IMG/VR virus record: IMGVR_UViG_3300014887_000097
Span: 1 to 22,711 of that record
Length of the DNA: 22,711 nucleotides
Source of the DNA: a virus
Direction: 5' to 3' (one strand)
The notes under the pieces are model-generated. The model worked only from the letters and a program-made list of their open reading frames with translations. It was not told where the DNA came from and did no database searches. Positions 7,953-14,187 of the stretch are shown piece by piece. The position numbers and the translations under genes were made by a program. Numbering within the stretch: position 1 is the stretch's first letter; the number at the start of each line of letters is the position of its first letter.

Positions 7953-9061
7953 TCTGACCACTCTCCTTCTTTGGCTGTGTCTAATTGAATCAAGTCAAAA
8001 TCTTTGGTTCTAAATTTATTGGTTATCCAAATCAAAAAGCCTTGACGCCATTCGGGATCTCGTTTGCGACTGATAACCAAAATCAAATGTCCTCCCCTTT
8101 TCACCTTGCGAGAGCAAAGCAATATCTTTTTCTTAATCAACTGAGATAAGTCAGAAACAAAAATTAAAACGTAATCCAATCTCTCATCCTCAAACACCAT
8201 CTCGTCTTTCACGCTCGCAAAAATGTCTGAGCTAAGCCCAATGACTTGCATTCCTAACTCAATTCCGTTACCCTTCAAATACTTTTTCACAGCCTCCAGC
8301 ACATCAGCCACTTTAGCACATGTCATAGGTTGAAAAGTTGACTGACGATATCTCCAAAACTCATAATTGCGTTTCAAAGCATCCTGAAAAACTCTCCGCT
8401 TAGCCTTTATGGGATCTTTATGTTTGGCATACCACACAGTGTACTGATCTTCATGATGACGATTGAGGTACAACACCTTTGGGATATGTCGAATTTCCCA
8501 GCCCATTTCCAGAAGCCTAATCACGCAATCTGTATCTGCTGCATAATCAATGTCGGTTCTCCACCCCCCTATTTGAAGCAAAGCCTGCCTCTTGATAGCC
8601 TGCACGTGGCCAATTCTCTCAGTACCTTCCAAAGTGCCATCCCATTCTGGATAACTGTACACGCCTCCATGCATGAAGGCAATATCACTGTGAACAAAAA
8701 CCACGTTGTCTGGACATTTTTGGATAAACAAAGCCAATTCATTCAAAGTGCAAGGATAGAATTGATCGTCATCATCCAATCTCACAATCCAATCTCCCGC
8801 AGCATAAAACAAACCAACGTTGAACGATTTTTGCAAACCCAGATTGCAAAGGTTGGGTACGTACAAAATGGGGTTGGTAGTGAGACTTTGCGCTCTTTCT
8901 ATCATCGGTTTCAATAGCTGTTCCCCTGTGTCGTCTACAACTATGCACTCCCAGTAAGGATAAGATTGGGACAAAACAGATGTCAAAGCTTCAAACAGCC
9001 ATATTTGCCTGATTTCTGACTTTGCTGCGCTGGTAATGATGACAGAAAACTTCAAAGCCAT
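7928..9061 (-). CDS. GT2 glycosyltransferase with degenerate C-terminal methyltransferase-like domain
   Basis: 377 aa. Residues 4-235 are a family 2 GT-A transferase: FSVIITSAAK, CIVVDDTGE, the metal-binding RLDDDD (94-99), and a later acidic AADTD (174-178). Residues about 245-375 resemble a shrunken class I methyltransferase: VLEAVKKYLKGNGIELGMQ, VFEDERLDYVLIFVSDLSQ and VKRGGHLILVISRKRD follow the order of the SAM loop, the 'fD.v' strand and 'l.pGG.l.l', but the GxGxG loop is absent. It is therefore perhaps a non-catalytic module. ATG start with GGAGG 7 nt upstream, overlapping the sulfotransferase by 10 nt. The C-terminal assignment is tentative. Confidence 0.85.
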   Translation of the reverse strand: MALKFSVIITSAAKSEIRQIWLFEALTSVLSQSYPYWECIVVDDTGEQLLKPMIERAQSLTTNPILYVPNLCNLGLQKSFNVGLFYAAGDWIVRLDDDDQFYPCTLNELALFIQKCPDNVVFVHSDIAFMHGGVYSYPEWDGTLEGTERIGHVQAIKRQALLQIGGWRTDIDYAADTDCVIRLLEMGWEIRHIPKVLYLNRHHEDQYTVWYAKHKDPIKAKRRVFQDALKRNYEFWRYRQSTFQPMTCAKVADVLEAVKKYLKGNGIELGMQVIGLSSDIFASVKDEMVFEDERLDYVLIFVSDLSQLIKKKILLCSRKVKRGGHLILVISRKRDPEWRQGFLIWITNKFRTKDFDLIQLDTAKEGEWSEWVLKKRC

Positions 9062-9729
9062 CGCAAATCCTCCTGAATGAAGTTGGTTGTTTCGGGGTTG
9101 TCAAAAGAGATTTTCAGAAATTCAGACAAAAGTCTCAGTTGATTACAACGAGATTCCTCGCTTTGAAACCATTTTTCAAAAATCACGTGTAATGTCGGGA
9201 CTTTGGCATGATTCAATGCTGTCAGTATTTTTTCACTGTAAATATAACAGAGATGAAGGGATTTTTTCAAATCGAATTTGTCACGAGATTCCAAACTCCG
9301 AGCCACATCAAGAGGATTTCTCCAACACACTATCACATGGGGATTCTTCACCAAAGGAATCCAAAGCTCCAAAAACAAAGATGTTCGGGGATCTTTCCAT
9401 CCCCACAAATCCCTTTGAGAGCGACTTTCAACAAGTTTCTTAGCCTTTTGTATTTGGCGCTGAAAACAATCTTGGAGCAAATGAAAAGAAGGAATTTGGC
9501 TCCAGCTACCTCCCGCAGCCTCCAAAAGCTCGATGTGAAATCGAACAAACTCCGCATCCTCAAAATAACCCTTGGGGTTGAAACGATCGGATTTCAAAAA
9601 GCGAAAGCCCATACAAATCCCCACAATATGACACAACCCTGCCACCAGACTGGTTCCGCTGCGATGCATTCCTACTATGATAATCGTCTTTGCTGTGTTT
9701 TTTGGTTTTTTCTGCTCACTCATCATCAT
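9052..9729 (-). CDS. PAPS-dependent sulfotransferase
   Basis: 225 aa. The 5'-phosphosulfate-binding loop is clear: IIIVGMHRSGTSLVAGL (16-32), followed by NPKGYFEDAEF, WGWKDPRTS (109-117) and the 3'-phosphate motif VIVCWRNPLDVARSL (132-146). The family transfers sulfate from PAPS to sugars or other hydroxyl groups. Length is normal for short bacterial sulfotransferases. Three in-frame ATGs (9729, 9726, 9723) lie close together; AAAGGTG precedes the first. It overlaps neighbours on both sides. In this cassette it probably sulfates the glycan made by the adjacent transferases. PAPS would come from the host. Confidence 0.88.
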   Translation of the reverse strand: MMMSEQKKPKNTAKTIIIVGMHRSGTSLVAGLCHIVGICMGFRFLKSDRFNPKGYFEDAEFVRFHIELLEAAGGSWSQIPSFHLLQDCFQRQIQKAKKLVESRSQRDLWGWKDPRTSLFLELWIPLVKNPHVIVCWRNPLDVARSLESRDKFDLKKSLHLCYIYSEKILTALNHAKVPTLHVIFEKWFQSEESRCNQLRLLSEFLKISFDNPETTNFIQEDLRWL

Positions 9730-9910
9730 TCACCTTTTCTACTTCATCTGGCCAAAACCAAAAAAGTCCAGCCTCTGCCACATCTACCAAAACTTGGTTC
9801 TTCTCTATTTGCATAACCACTCCTTCTTTCCCGTCCAAACACATCATTCTTGTAGTCTCATTCGATCTGATCTTTATCCTGTCGCCTGGTTTAAACCCAT
9901 GTTCCACCAT
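9716..9910 (-). CDS. Small beta-barrel (SH3/KOW-like) protein
   Basis: 64 aa. FKPGDRIKIRS, then DGKEGVVMQIEKNQVLVDV and a final FWFWPDEVEKV give the pattern of a KOW/SH3-like small barrel, in which a glycine separates two strands around a 'G-x-V' turn. Such proteins bind RNA, ribosomes or proteins, but no specific role can be assigned. GGGAGGTG lies 7 nt before the ATG and is inside an 8-bp hairpin (9914-9936). It overlaps the preceding gene by 37 nt and the sulfotransferase by 14 nt. Confidence 0.6.
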   Translation of the reverse strand: MVEHGFKPGDRIKIRSNETTRMMCLDGKEGVVMQIEKNQVLVDVAEAGLFWFWPDEVEKVNDDE

Positions 9911-10113
9911 GGCGTTACACCTCCCAGTGGTGTAACTGTGAAGTGAATTTCTCCCACCTCAGCCTTTATCTCCAATCTCCACTTGCCCAAATAAAAACTC
10001 AATTCGGCTTTACCTGTGGAAGCATATTGGGGATGAAGATTGTCTGGATTGGTCGACCAAAGTTTCAAAAAATGTTCCACCAACTTGGCTATCACTTCAG
10101 CATCTTCCTTCAT
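9874..10113 (-). CDS. Small protein of unknown function (79 aa)
   Basis: ATG overlaps the previous stop (ATGA) with GGGGGTGATG upstream. An N-terminal amphipathic helix (EVIAKLVEHFLKLW) is followed by beta strands (KAELSFYLGKWRLEIKAEVGEIHFTVTP). No family is recognised. The end of the gene contains the hairpin that covers the ribosome binding site of the next gene, and overlaps that gene by 37 nt. Its tight coupling to both neighbours suggests that it works with them, but nothing shows how. Confidence 0.55.
   Translation of the reverse strand: MKEDAEVIAKLVEHFLKLWSTNPDNLHPQYASTGKAELSFYLGKWRLEIKAEVGEIHFTVTPLGGVTPWWNMGLNQATG
9914..9936 (-). promoter_or_regulatory. RNA hairpin covering the ribosome binding site of the KOW-like gene
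   Basis: Perfect 8-bp arms GTTACACC and GGTGTAAC with a 7-nt loop (ACTGGGA on the coding strand). The Shine-Dalgarno GGGAGGTG lies across the loop and the 3' arm, and the ATG follows 3 nt after the stem. The hairpin is inside the preceding 79-aa coding region (codons for VTPLGGVT), so ribosomes translating that gene would melt it. Seen directly; the regulatory role is inferred. Confidence 0.6.
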
Positions 10114-10724
10114 TTTATCATCACCCCCTCACCCAATGGTTTGACACGAGTTAAAATAGCAAAACCGTGTCGCCAACCTCTTTCTTTGTATTTCCATTCG
10201 TTCATCTTGGAACATCTCAAAAACAAATCGATAGCTGCTTTGACCTCAACCCTCTCCGTATCATGAAGGAAAATCTGGTTGGTAAGCCAAGAATAACTGA
10301 AGAGTTCCGTCACTGTATGCTCATACTCGTGAGATGAATCAATGAACACAAAACGAGCTGCAGGGCTGAAACCTTTCCCCAAAAACATTTGTATTCCTCT
10401 TATGATTTTCAACACATTTCGGTCATCCTCACGGACGAACACATGATAACAATTCAGTCCCAATTGTTTGATTCTCTCCCGAGCATCAGAACAAGGCTTA
10501 TAATCCACGCTGAACAATCTTGCGTTGGAATTTGATTCTTTAATTCCCCACAGGATTGCCTCGGTTGAGCGTCCAGGACCCACGCCTAGTTCCAACGCCC
10601 AATCCTTGTCTTTGAATTTTTTTGCCTCTTCATACAAAAAATAGACAGCTCCTCCCAAGTCGCCGTGAGACAACAATTCCAACCTTTGTTTCACGATATC
10701 TACAACAACTCTTTCAGCTTCCAT
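10110..10724 (-). CDS. Class I SAM-dependent methyltransferase
   Basis: 204 aa from the ATG at 10724 (GGAGG 7 nt upstream; the TTG at 10739 is less likely). SAM loop ALELGVGPGRSTEAIL, acidic second strand LFSVDYKP, then FVFIDSSHEYEHTVTEL, which is typical of the methyltransferase-24 group, and a later FLHDTE that may bind metal. The group includes O-methyltransferases acting on sugars and small molecules. It overlaps the GT4 gene by 25 nt, so it belongs to the sugar cassette and probably methylates a sugar of the glycan. Substrate is not evident from the sequence. Confidence 0.83.
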   Translation of the reverse strand: MEAERVVVDIVKQRLELLSHGDLGGAVYFLYEEAKKFKDKDWALELGVGPGRSTEAILWGIKESNSNARLFSVDYKPCSDARERIKQLGLNCYHVFVREDDRNVLKIIRGIQMFLGKGFSPAARFVFIDSSHEYEHTVTELFSYSWLTNQIFLHDTERVEVKAAIDLFLRCSKMNEWKYKERGWRHGFAILTRVKPLGEGVMIK

Positions 10725-11764
10725 TTGTTCTCCTCCCAATTGTACAATTGCAAAGCTCTTTGTCTAGCCAATTGTTGATGACGAATCAACATCATAGGAT
10801 TGTCTGCATAAAATAACATAGACATCGCCAAATCTTTCACATCAACCAAAGCCACATCCACAAATACCCCTTGCTGCTTGGTCAAAATGCAATTACAAAG
10901 CAAGCCACAATCTGGAGTCACTATTTCATTCATTGGAGGTGCAGCTACTGTGATGACAGGTCTTCCACAAGACAAAGATTCCAAAAGATTCAAACCCAAA
11001 CCCTCCCATTTGCTTGGTATCAAAGTGACGTCATTGAAATGGTAAGCTCGGAGAATTTTGTTTCGGCTTTCATTTCCAAAGCTTCTCTTCCACCCCAATC
11101 CTTCCAGTGCCTCGCCAGGTGGTTTGGGATATTGAGAGTGAATGTACAATTCGCATTTCTTGGTTGGTATGGTATAAGAAAAGGCTTCCATCACTGCTCC
11201 AAAATTTTTCCTTCCATACATTCCTCCCCAACCTTCACAAAAGAAAAACCTCGTTTTCCTTTTGCCTTCATATAAAGGACCTGGTCGCCAATAATCAACA
11301 TCTATTCCCCACCTCATATAAAACACATTTTTCAATCCGTAATTTTTCAATCTTTTATAACAAGCATAAGTGGGACAGATTAATGCGTCGAATCTCTCAT
11401 ACAATTCTTTGTCTTGGGGATTCACACTTTCCCACACCGCATAATTGAACACCTTACCTCTGAATGATTCCAAGCATGGGATGGTGTGTTTCAAAGTGAA
11501 ATGTTCTTCAATGAAAAAGATTACATCTAGATCTCGGATGAAAAAGGATAAAAGGCTTTGGGGTATTTCATAGGAGGGAGAAACCACTACTGGAAATTCA
11601 AATGATTCTCTTTCCCAGGTTCTTTTGGACAGACCTTTCACATTGGTGGGTCGAGCCAAAATTCGAACATCCCATCCCCATTCCTGAAGGCAGGAAGCAA
11701 TTTGATAGGCTATGTAGCCAGCTCCTCTCTCAAACCAAACTGAAATTACACCAACTTTTTTCAC
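10700..11764 (-). CDS. GT4 family glycosyltransferase, first gene of the sugar cassette
   Basis: 354 aa, GT-B. The N-terminal KKVGVISVWFERGAGYIAYQ is the acceptor-side glycine-rich loop; MRWGIDVDYWRPG is the inter-domain linker; PSKWEGLGLNLLESLSCGRPV (250-270) contains the E254-x7-E262 motif that binds the nucleotide-sugar donor. All are family 4 hallmarks, so a retaining transferase is expected. It starts at a GTG. A TATAAT box ends only 8 nt before this GTG, so the mRNA would be leaderless or nearly so. No other start codon is near. The gene is separated from the preceding one by 49 nt that hold this promoter. Confidence 0.88.
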   Translation of the reverse strand: MKKVGVISVWFERGAGYIAYQIASCLQEWGWDVRILARPTNVKGLSKRTWERESFEFPVVVSPSYEIPQSLLSFFIRDLDVIFFIEEHFTLKHTIPCLESFRGKVFNYAVWESVNPQDKELYERFDALICPTYACYKRLKNYGLKNVFYMRWGIDVDYWRPGPLYEGKRKTRFFFCEGWGGMYGRKNFGAVMEAFSYTIPTKKCELYIHSQYPKPPGEALEGLGWKRSFGNESRNKILRAYHFNDVTLIPSKWEGLGLNLLESLSCGRPVITVAAPPMNEIVTPDCGLLCNCILTKQQGVFVDVALVDVKDLAMSMLFYADNPMMLIRHQQLARQRALQLYNWEENKWKLKELL

Positions 11765-11772
11765 CTTGTCTT

Positions 11773-11800
11773 ATTATACCTGATTTAAAAAAGAAGTCAA
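11773..11800 (-). promoter_or_regulatory. Sigma70-type promoter of the sugar cassette
   Basis: TTGACT (11800-11795), a 16-nt spacer and a perfect TATAAT (11778-11773) on the minus strand. It is the best-formed sigma70-like promoter I saw in the window. The predicted start would fall about 7 nt after the -10, that is at or just before the GTG at 11764, giving a leaderless transcript. Confidence 0.72.
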
Positions 11801-11812
11801 AAATTTTTTGAC
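11796..11812 (-). promoter_or_regulatory. Palindrome overlapping the -35 (operator or weak terminator)
   Basis: GTCAAAAA and TTTTTGAC arms separated by one base; the downstream arm provides most of the TTGACT -35. On the minus strand it is followed by CTTCTTTTTT, so it could also be a weak terminator for the upstream genes. The stem is very AT-rich and would leave little room for a loop, which makes a DNA-bound repressor site somewhat more likely. Confidence 0.5.
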
Positions 11813-11813
11813 A

Positions 11814-12143
11814 TCAATGCAAAGAGGCAGTGCCTTGGGACAAAGTTTCCTCTTCGATTGCCAGCTGTTTTTCGGATTCAGACAATGGAAATGCGTCCAG
11901 TAAGAATTTGATATCCTCTACACTCAACCACATTCCAAAAAAAGCATTTAACGAAAAGAAATAAAACTCACGTCCTGTGAGCTGAGAATGTTGATAAGCT
12001 GCCTTCAACCCTCGAACAAAAATTACCTTTTCAATGGACCCATGCAAATAAAAGGTGAAACGACCTTTTCGACTGGTCACAGCAAAATCATCCCCTCTCT
12101 TTCTCACTCTCCAATTTTCATTTTCTTTTATCAACCCTTCCAC
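11814..12143 (-). CDS. Unknown protein (109 aa)
   Basis: GTG start with AGGAG about 10 nt upstream; overlaps the previous gene by 26 nt. Beta-rich N-terminus (WRVRKRGDDFAVTSRKGRFTF) and a helical, acidic C-terminus (SVEDIKFLLDAFPLSESEKQ). I cannot name a family. It follows a holin and a membrane coiled-coil protein, the place where phages often keep an endolysin or spanin, but no catalytic or lipoprotein motif is present. It is the last gene before the sugar-cassette promoter. Confidence 0.5.
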   Translation of the reverse strand: MEGLIKENENWRVRKRGDDFAVTSRKGRFTFYLHGSIEKVIFVRGLKAAYQHSQLTGREFYFFSLNAFFGMWLSVEDIKFLLDAFPLSESEKQLAIEEETLSQGTASLH

Positions 12144-12375
12144 AACCCAACACTCCTTTCAAATCCATTATCAGATTTACAATATGGTTTTGTTGTTCTT
12201 TCAAGTCTCTGATATCATTACGCATTTCAGTGACTATCATATCCAACCTCATGTTCAACTCTTTGTGTCTCAAGTTGCAAAACTTCTCATTCACTTTCAC
12301 TTTCCACAAATAGCCAATCATAGCCCCACAAACTCCCACCAACGTACCCAAAGCCCAAAGCAAAACATCATTCAT
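12118..12375 (-). CDS. One-TM coiled-coil membrane protein, holin-associated
   Basis: 85 aa from the ATG at 12375 (AAGG 8 nt upstream; a further ATG at 12381 overlaps the holin stop). Residues 4-24 (VLLWALGTLVGVCGAMIGYLW) are one membrane segment. The rest is a charged heptad-like helix (ELNMRLDMIVTEMRNDIRDLKEQQNHIV). The layout fits small membrane proteins that work with holins (XhlA-like have the reverse order of TM and helix). The neighbouring holin is the main support. Confidence 0.6.
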   Translation of the reverse strand: MNDVLLWALGTLVGVCGAMIGYLWKVKVNEKFCNLRHKELNMRLDMIVTEMRNDIRDLKEQQNHIVNLIMDLKGVLGCGRVDKRK

Positions 12376-12380
12376 TTGCA

Positions 12381-12866
12381 TCACCTTCCCCAACGAGAAA
12401 ATGAAAAACGTTTCTTGTCAATGGTGCGAAAAGCCCCATAGCCCAAAAACCCTGCCGTCACAGCCTTCAAAAACACATCCAATATGTCCAAAGGTACATA
12501 TTTTGTAACCTCTATTCTCAAAATAGGAAACACGCAAAACAACATTACAAAAATCAAAATTGAAGCATAAAGCCACGTAGGTCTAGCTCTTCTCACATAT
12601 GGGTCTTCAGACGTGGCTTCTGCTTTGATTACTTCTAGACTGGCTTTCACTCTTTCTGTGTAAAGTCTTTCAAACTCAATTTCCTTTTCAAGTAACAACT
12701 TTTTCAGCTCTGGGTCTGTCTCGGCATCATTCATCAACTCATTGATAGTCTCGATAGCTGATTGCAATTTGGACACTTTGTCTGAACGATTTTTCTTTTT
12801 GAAAAAACCTATTGCTGCTTTTGCGACTGAAACAGCTGCTGGTACTAAAACTGCAGGCAAAGCCAT
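12381..12866 (-). CDS. Three-TM holin-type protein (gene-transfer-agent holin family)
   Basis: 161 aa from the ATG at 12866 (GAGGTG 6 nt upstream; the GTG at 12875 overlaps the connector gene). N-terminal hydrophobic stretch (ALPAVLVPAAVSVAKAAIGFF), a charged helix, then IKAEATSEDPYVRRARPTWLY, leading into a strong TM segment (ASILIFVMLFCVFPIL) and a weaker one (VFLKAVTAGFLGYGAF). The 'aE..s..yvRraRP' pattern before the TM pair is what I associate with the three-TM holin family. It would form membrane lesions for lysis. It sits between head-tail connector and sugar cassette, unusually early for a lysis gene. Confidence 0.75.
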   Translation of the reverse strand: MALPAVLVPAAVSVAKAAIGFFKKKNRSDKVSKLQSAIETINELMNDAETDPELKKLLLEKEIEFERLYTERVKASLEVIKAEATSEDPYVRRARPTWLYASILIFVMLFCVFPILRIEVTKYVPLDILDVFLKAVTAGFLGYGAFRTIDKKRFSFSRWGR

Positions 12867-12871
12867 ATCAA

Positions 12872-13321
12872 TCACCTCACAATAGTTTCATCCTCATCTT
12901 CAATCAAACCTTCACCCACTCCCTTAACTCCTTTCAACACATACAAACGGTCTTGCTTGGTGTAAGTGGGATATGCTCTTGTGGATAATCGAGACTGAAT
13001 ATAGGAATCCAATGCTTGCAAAGCCATCTCTTTCCAAGCATTCACGTTGTCTGGTGGTTCTTGCGTATCAGCACTTAACAATTGTGTATAAACAAGATAA
13101 GCCGTCAGATAGTTTGAACAAAATTCTAAAGCATCAGGAGTGGGTTCGATTGGCAAATCATCAAAATATGGAGAAAGCCGAGCGTTTATATATTTATCCA
13201 CTTGTTCCATAGTTTTTTGTATGTCATTAGTACCCAATGTGTCTTCATCTGAAATTCCTATTGTCAGCTTTCCTCTATAAGCTCCCAAAATTCTTTCTAC
13301 TTCGCTAGTCCCACCATACAT
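12872..13321 (-). CDS. Gp36-like head-tail connector protein
   Basis: 149 aa, mostly helical. The arrangement 'DIQKTMEQVDKYINARLSPYFDDLPIEPTPDALEFCSNYLTAYLVY' (motif split here as residues about 33-77) is typical of the Mu Gp36/DUF1320 connector family: a first helix pair with a conserved INARL and a second helix NYLTAYLVY. These proteins form the ring between portal and tail. The C-terminal tail is acidic. ATG with AGGA 8 nt upstream. It follows the fibre adaptor instead of the capsid gene, which is not the usual order. Confidence 0.75.
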   Translation of the reverse strand: MYGGTSEVERILGAYRGKLTIGISDEDTLGTNDIQKTMEQVDKYINARLSPYFDDLPIEPTPDALEFCSNYLTAYLVYTQLLSADTQEPPDNVNAWKEMALQALDSYIQSRLSTRAYPTYTKQDRLYVLKGVKGVGEGLIEDEDETIVR

Positions 13322-13322
13322 C

Positions 13323-13622
13323 TCAATAATCCTTTACTGTTAAAAATATATCCTCTTCAAATTTTCTAGCAGGAGAAGAGCTTGTATAACCTTTAACAGT
13401 GACTTTGTAAGAGCGACCATCCTCTCCACCTCCAATTGTCAACACCAGCGTTCCTGAAGAGTAGGTGGCATCCTTTAGCATCGAATGTATTTCAGTTCCT
13501 TTCAAATCATATATTGAAACTTCATATCCTCCCAAAGATTCCTGTCCCAAGAATTCAGTAAGATCTATTTTGATTTTATAGGTTTCGTATGGTTGCTTTA
13601 TACCCAAATAAGTCTTTCCCAT
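13323..13622 (-). CDS. Fibre-tail adaptor-like protein
   Basis: 99 aa, an Ig-like beta fold: MGKTYLGIKQPYETYKIKIDL, then SLGGYEVSIYDLKGTEI, TLVLTIGGGEDGRSYKVTVKGY and a final EEDIFLTVKDY. The sequence of 'K..dE...y.iDl..flg', the GG..G.sY.vt pattern and the terminal 'F.v.D' agrees with the family named phage fibre-tail adaptor. It starts 2 nt after the previous stop with a poor ribosome binding site, so it is probably translated by re-initiation. It likely attaches the adjacent LamG protein or other fibre to the virion. Confidence 0.7.
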   Translation of the reverse strand: MGKTYLGIKQPYETYKIKIDLTEFLGQESLGGYEVSIYDLKGTEIHSMLKDATYSSGTLVLTIGGGEDGRSYKVTVKGYTSSSPARKFEEDIFLTVKDY

Positions 13623-13624
13623 CT

Positions 13625-14149
13625 TTAAGCGTTAGTTCCTGCGACAGTGTAAGTCACTCTAACTATGTCGTCTGGTTGTACTACTCTAGCTGTCCCCACG
13701 AAAGTACCAATGCAAACAAGAGTACCCATAGTGCCATCCAATGTAGGATCTGTGCATAAAAATGCCCCATATATCGTTCCAGCACCAGTTATGGTGAATT
13801 GAGCTTTGTTATCTGTGTTAGATATTTGATGAGCTGAATCGATAGGTCCATCGATAAACTCTTGTCTAGTACCTTCCGAATAGGATGTGAACTCATCCCA
13901 CAAAGATCCCTGGTTTGCCATTTTCCAATCCATGCTGGGAGAAGGGGTTACAGTGCCTCCTAACAAACCCACATAAAGAGGATCGCTCGGTGTATGGCCT
14001 TTGAAAATTGAAGATAATATATAATCCAGCCCTTCGCTTGGATAGAGGTTATGAAATTCAGATTCAGCAACCAAATCCAAATTTTCACCCTTTTTTCTAT
14101 ATATGCAAACAGTGAAAGCGCCTCCTACACCAAAAACTTTTTTGTTCAT
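13625..14149 (-). CDS. Phage tail/fibre-associated structural protein
   Basis: 174 aa. Contains DPLYVGLLGGTVTPSPSMDW, LWDEFTSYSEGTRQEF, KAQFTITGAGTIYGAFLCTD and GTLVCIGTF..RVVQPDDIVRVTYTV. Proteins with this 'yvGl ... m.s.gw.Eft.Yse.tRp.f ... F.i.a.g.v.GaFl.t' pattern are common in Mu-like and other phages next to LamG or adaptor genes. Their exact function is unknown to me. AAGGAGG precedes the ATG by 6 nt, and a TATAAT box lies 29 nt upstream of the ATG, so this is the first gene of its own transcript. Confidence 0.7.
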   Translation of the reverse strand: MNKKVFGVGGAFTVCIYRKKGENLDLVAESEFHNLYPSEGLDYILSSIFKGHTPSDPLYVGLLGGTVTPSPSMDWKMANQGSLWDEFTSYSEGTRQEFIDGPIDSAHQISNTDNKAQFTITGAGTIYGAFLCTDPTLDGTMGTLVCIGTFVGTARVVQPDDIVRVTYTVAGTNA

Positions 14150-14175
14150 TTTTTCCTCCTTGAATCTCGCTTAGT

Positions 14176-14187
14176 AATATTATAAAT
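14176..14187 (-). promoter_or_regulatory. Promoter-like box ATTTATAATATT upstream of the fibre genes
   Basis: Second of three identical 12-mers, with TATAAT at 14184-14179, overlapping the stop of the LamG gene and 29 nt before the next ATG. A TTGACA exists at 14216-14211 but is 26 nt from the box, too far for a sigma70 -35. Confidence 0.52.

Noticed and set aside
8420-8917. Plus-strand open frame of 165 aa, and others at 9208-9816 and 21525-22007
   Set aside because: All are antisense to well-supported genes with recognisable domains and have no start signals.
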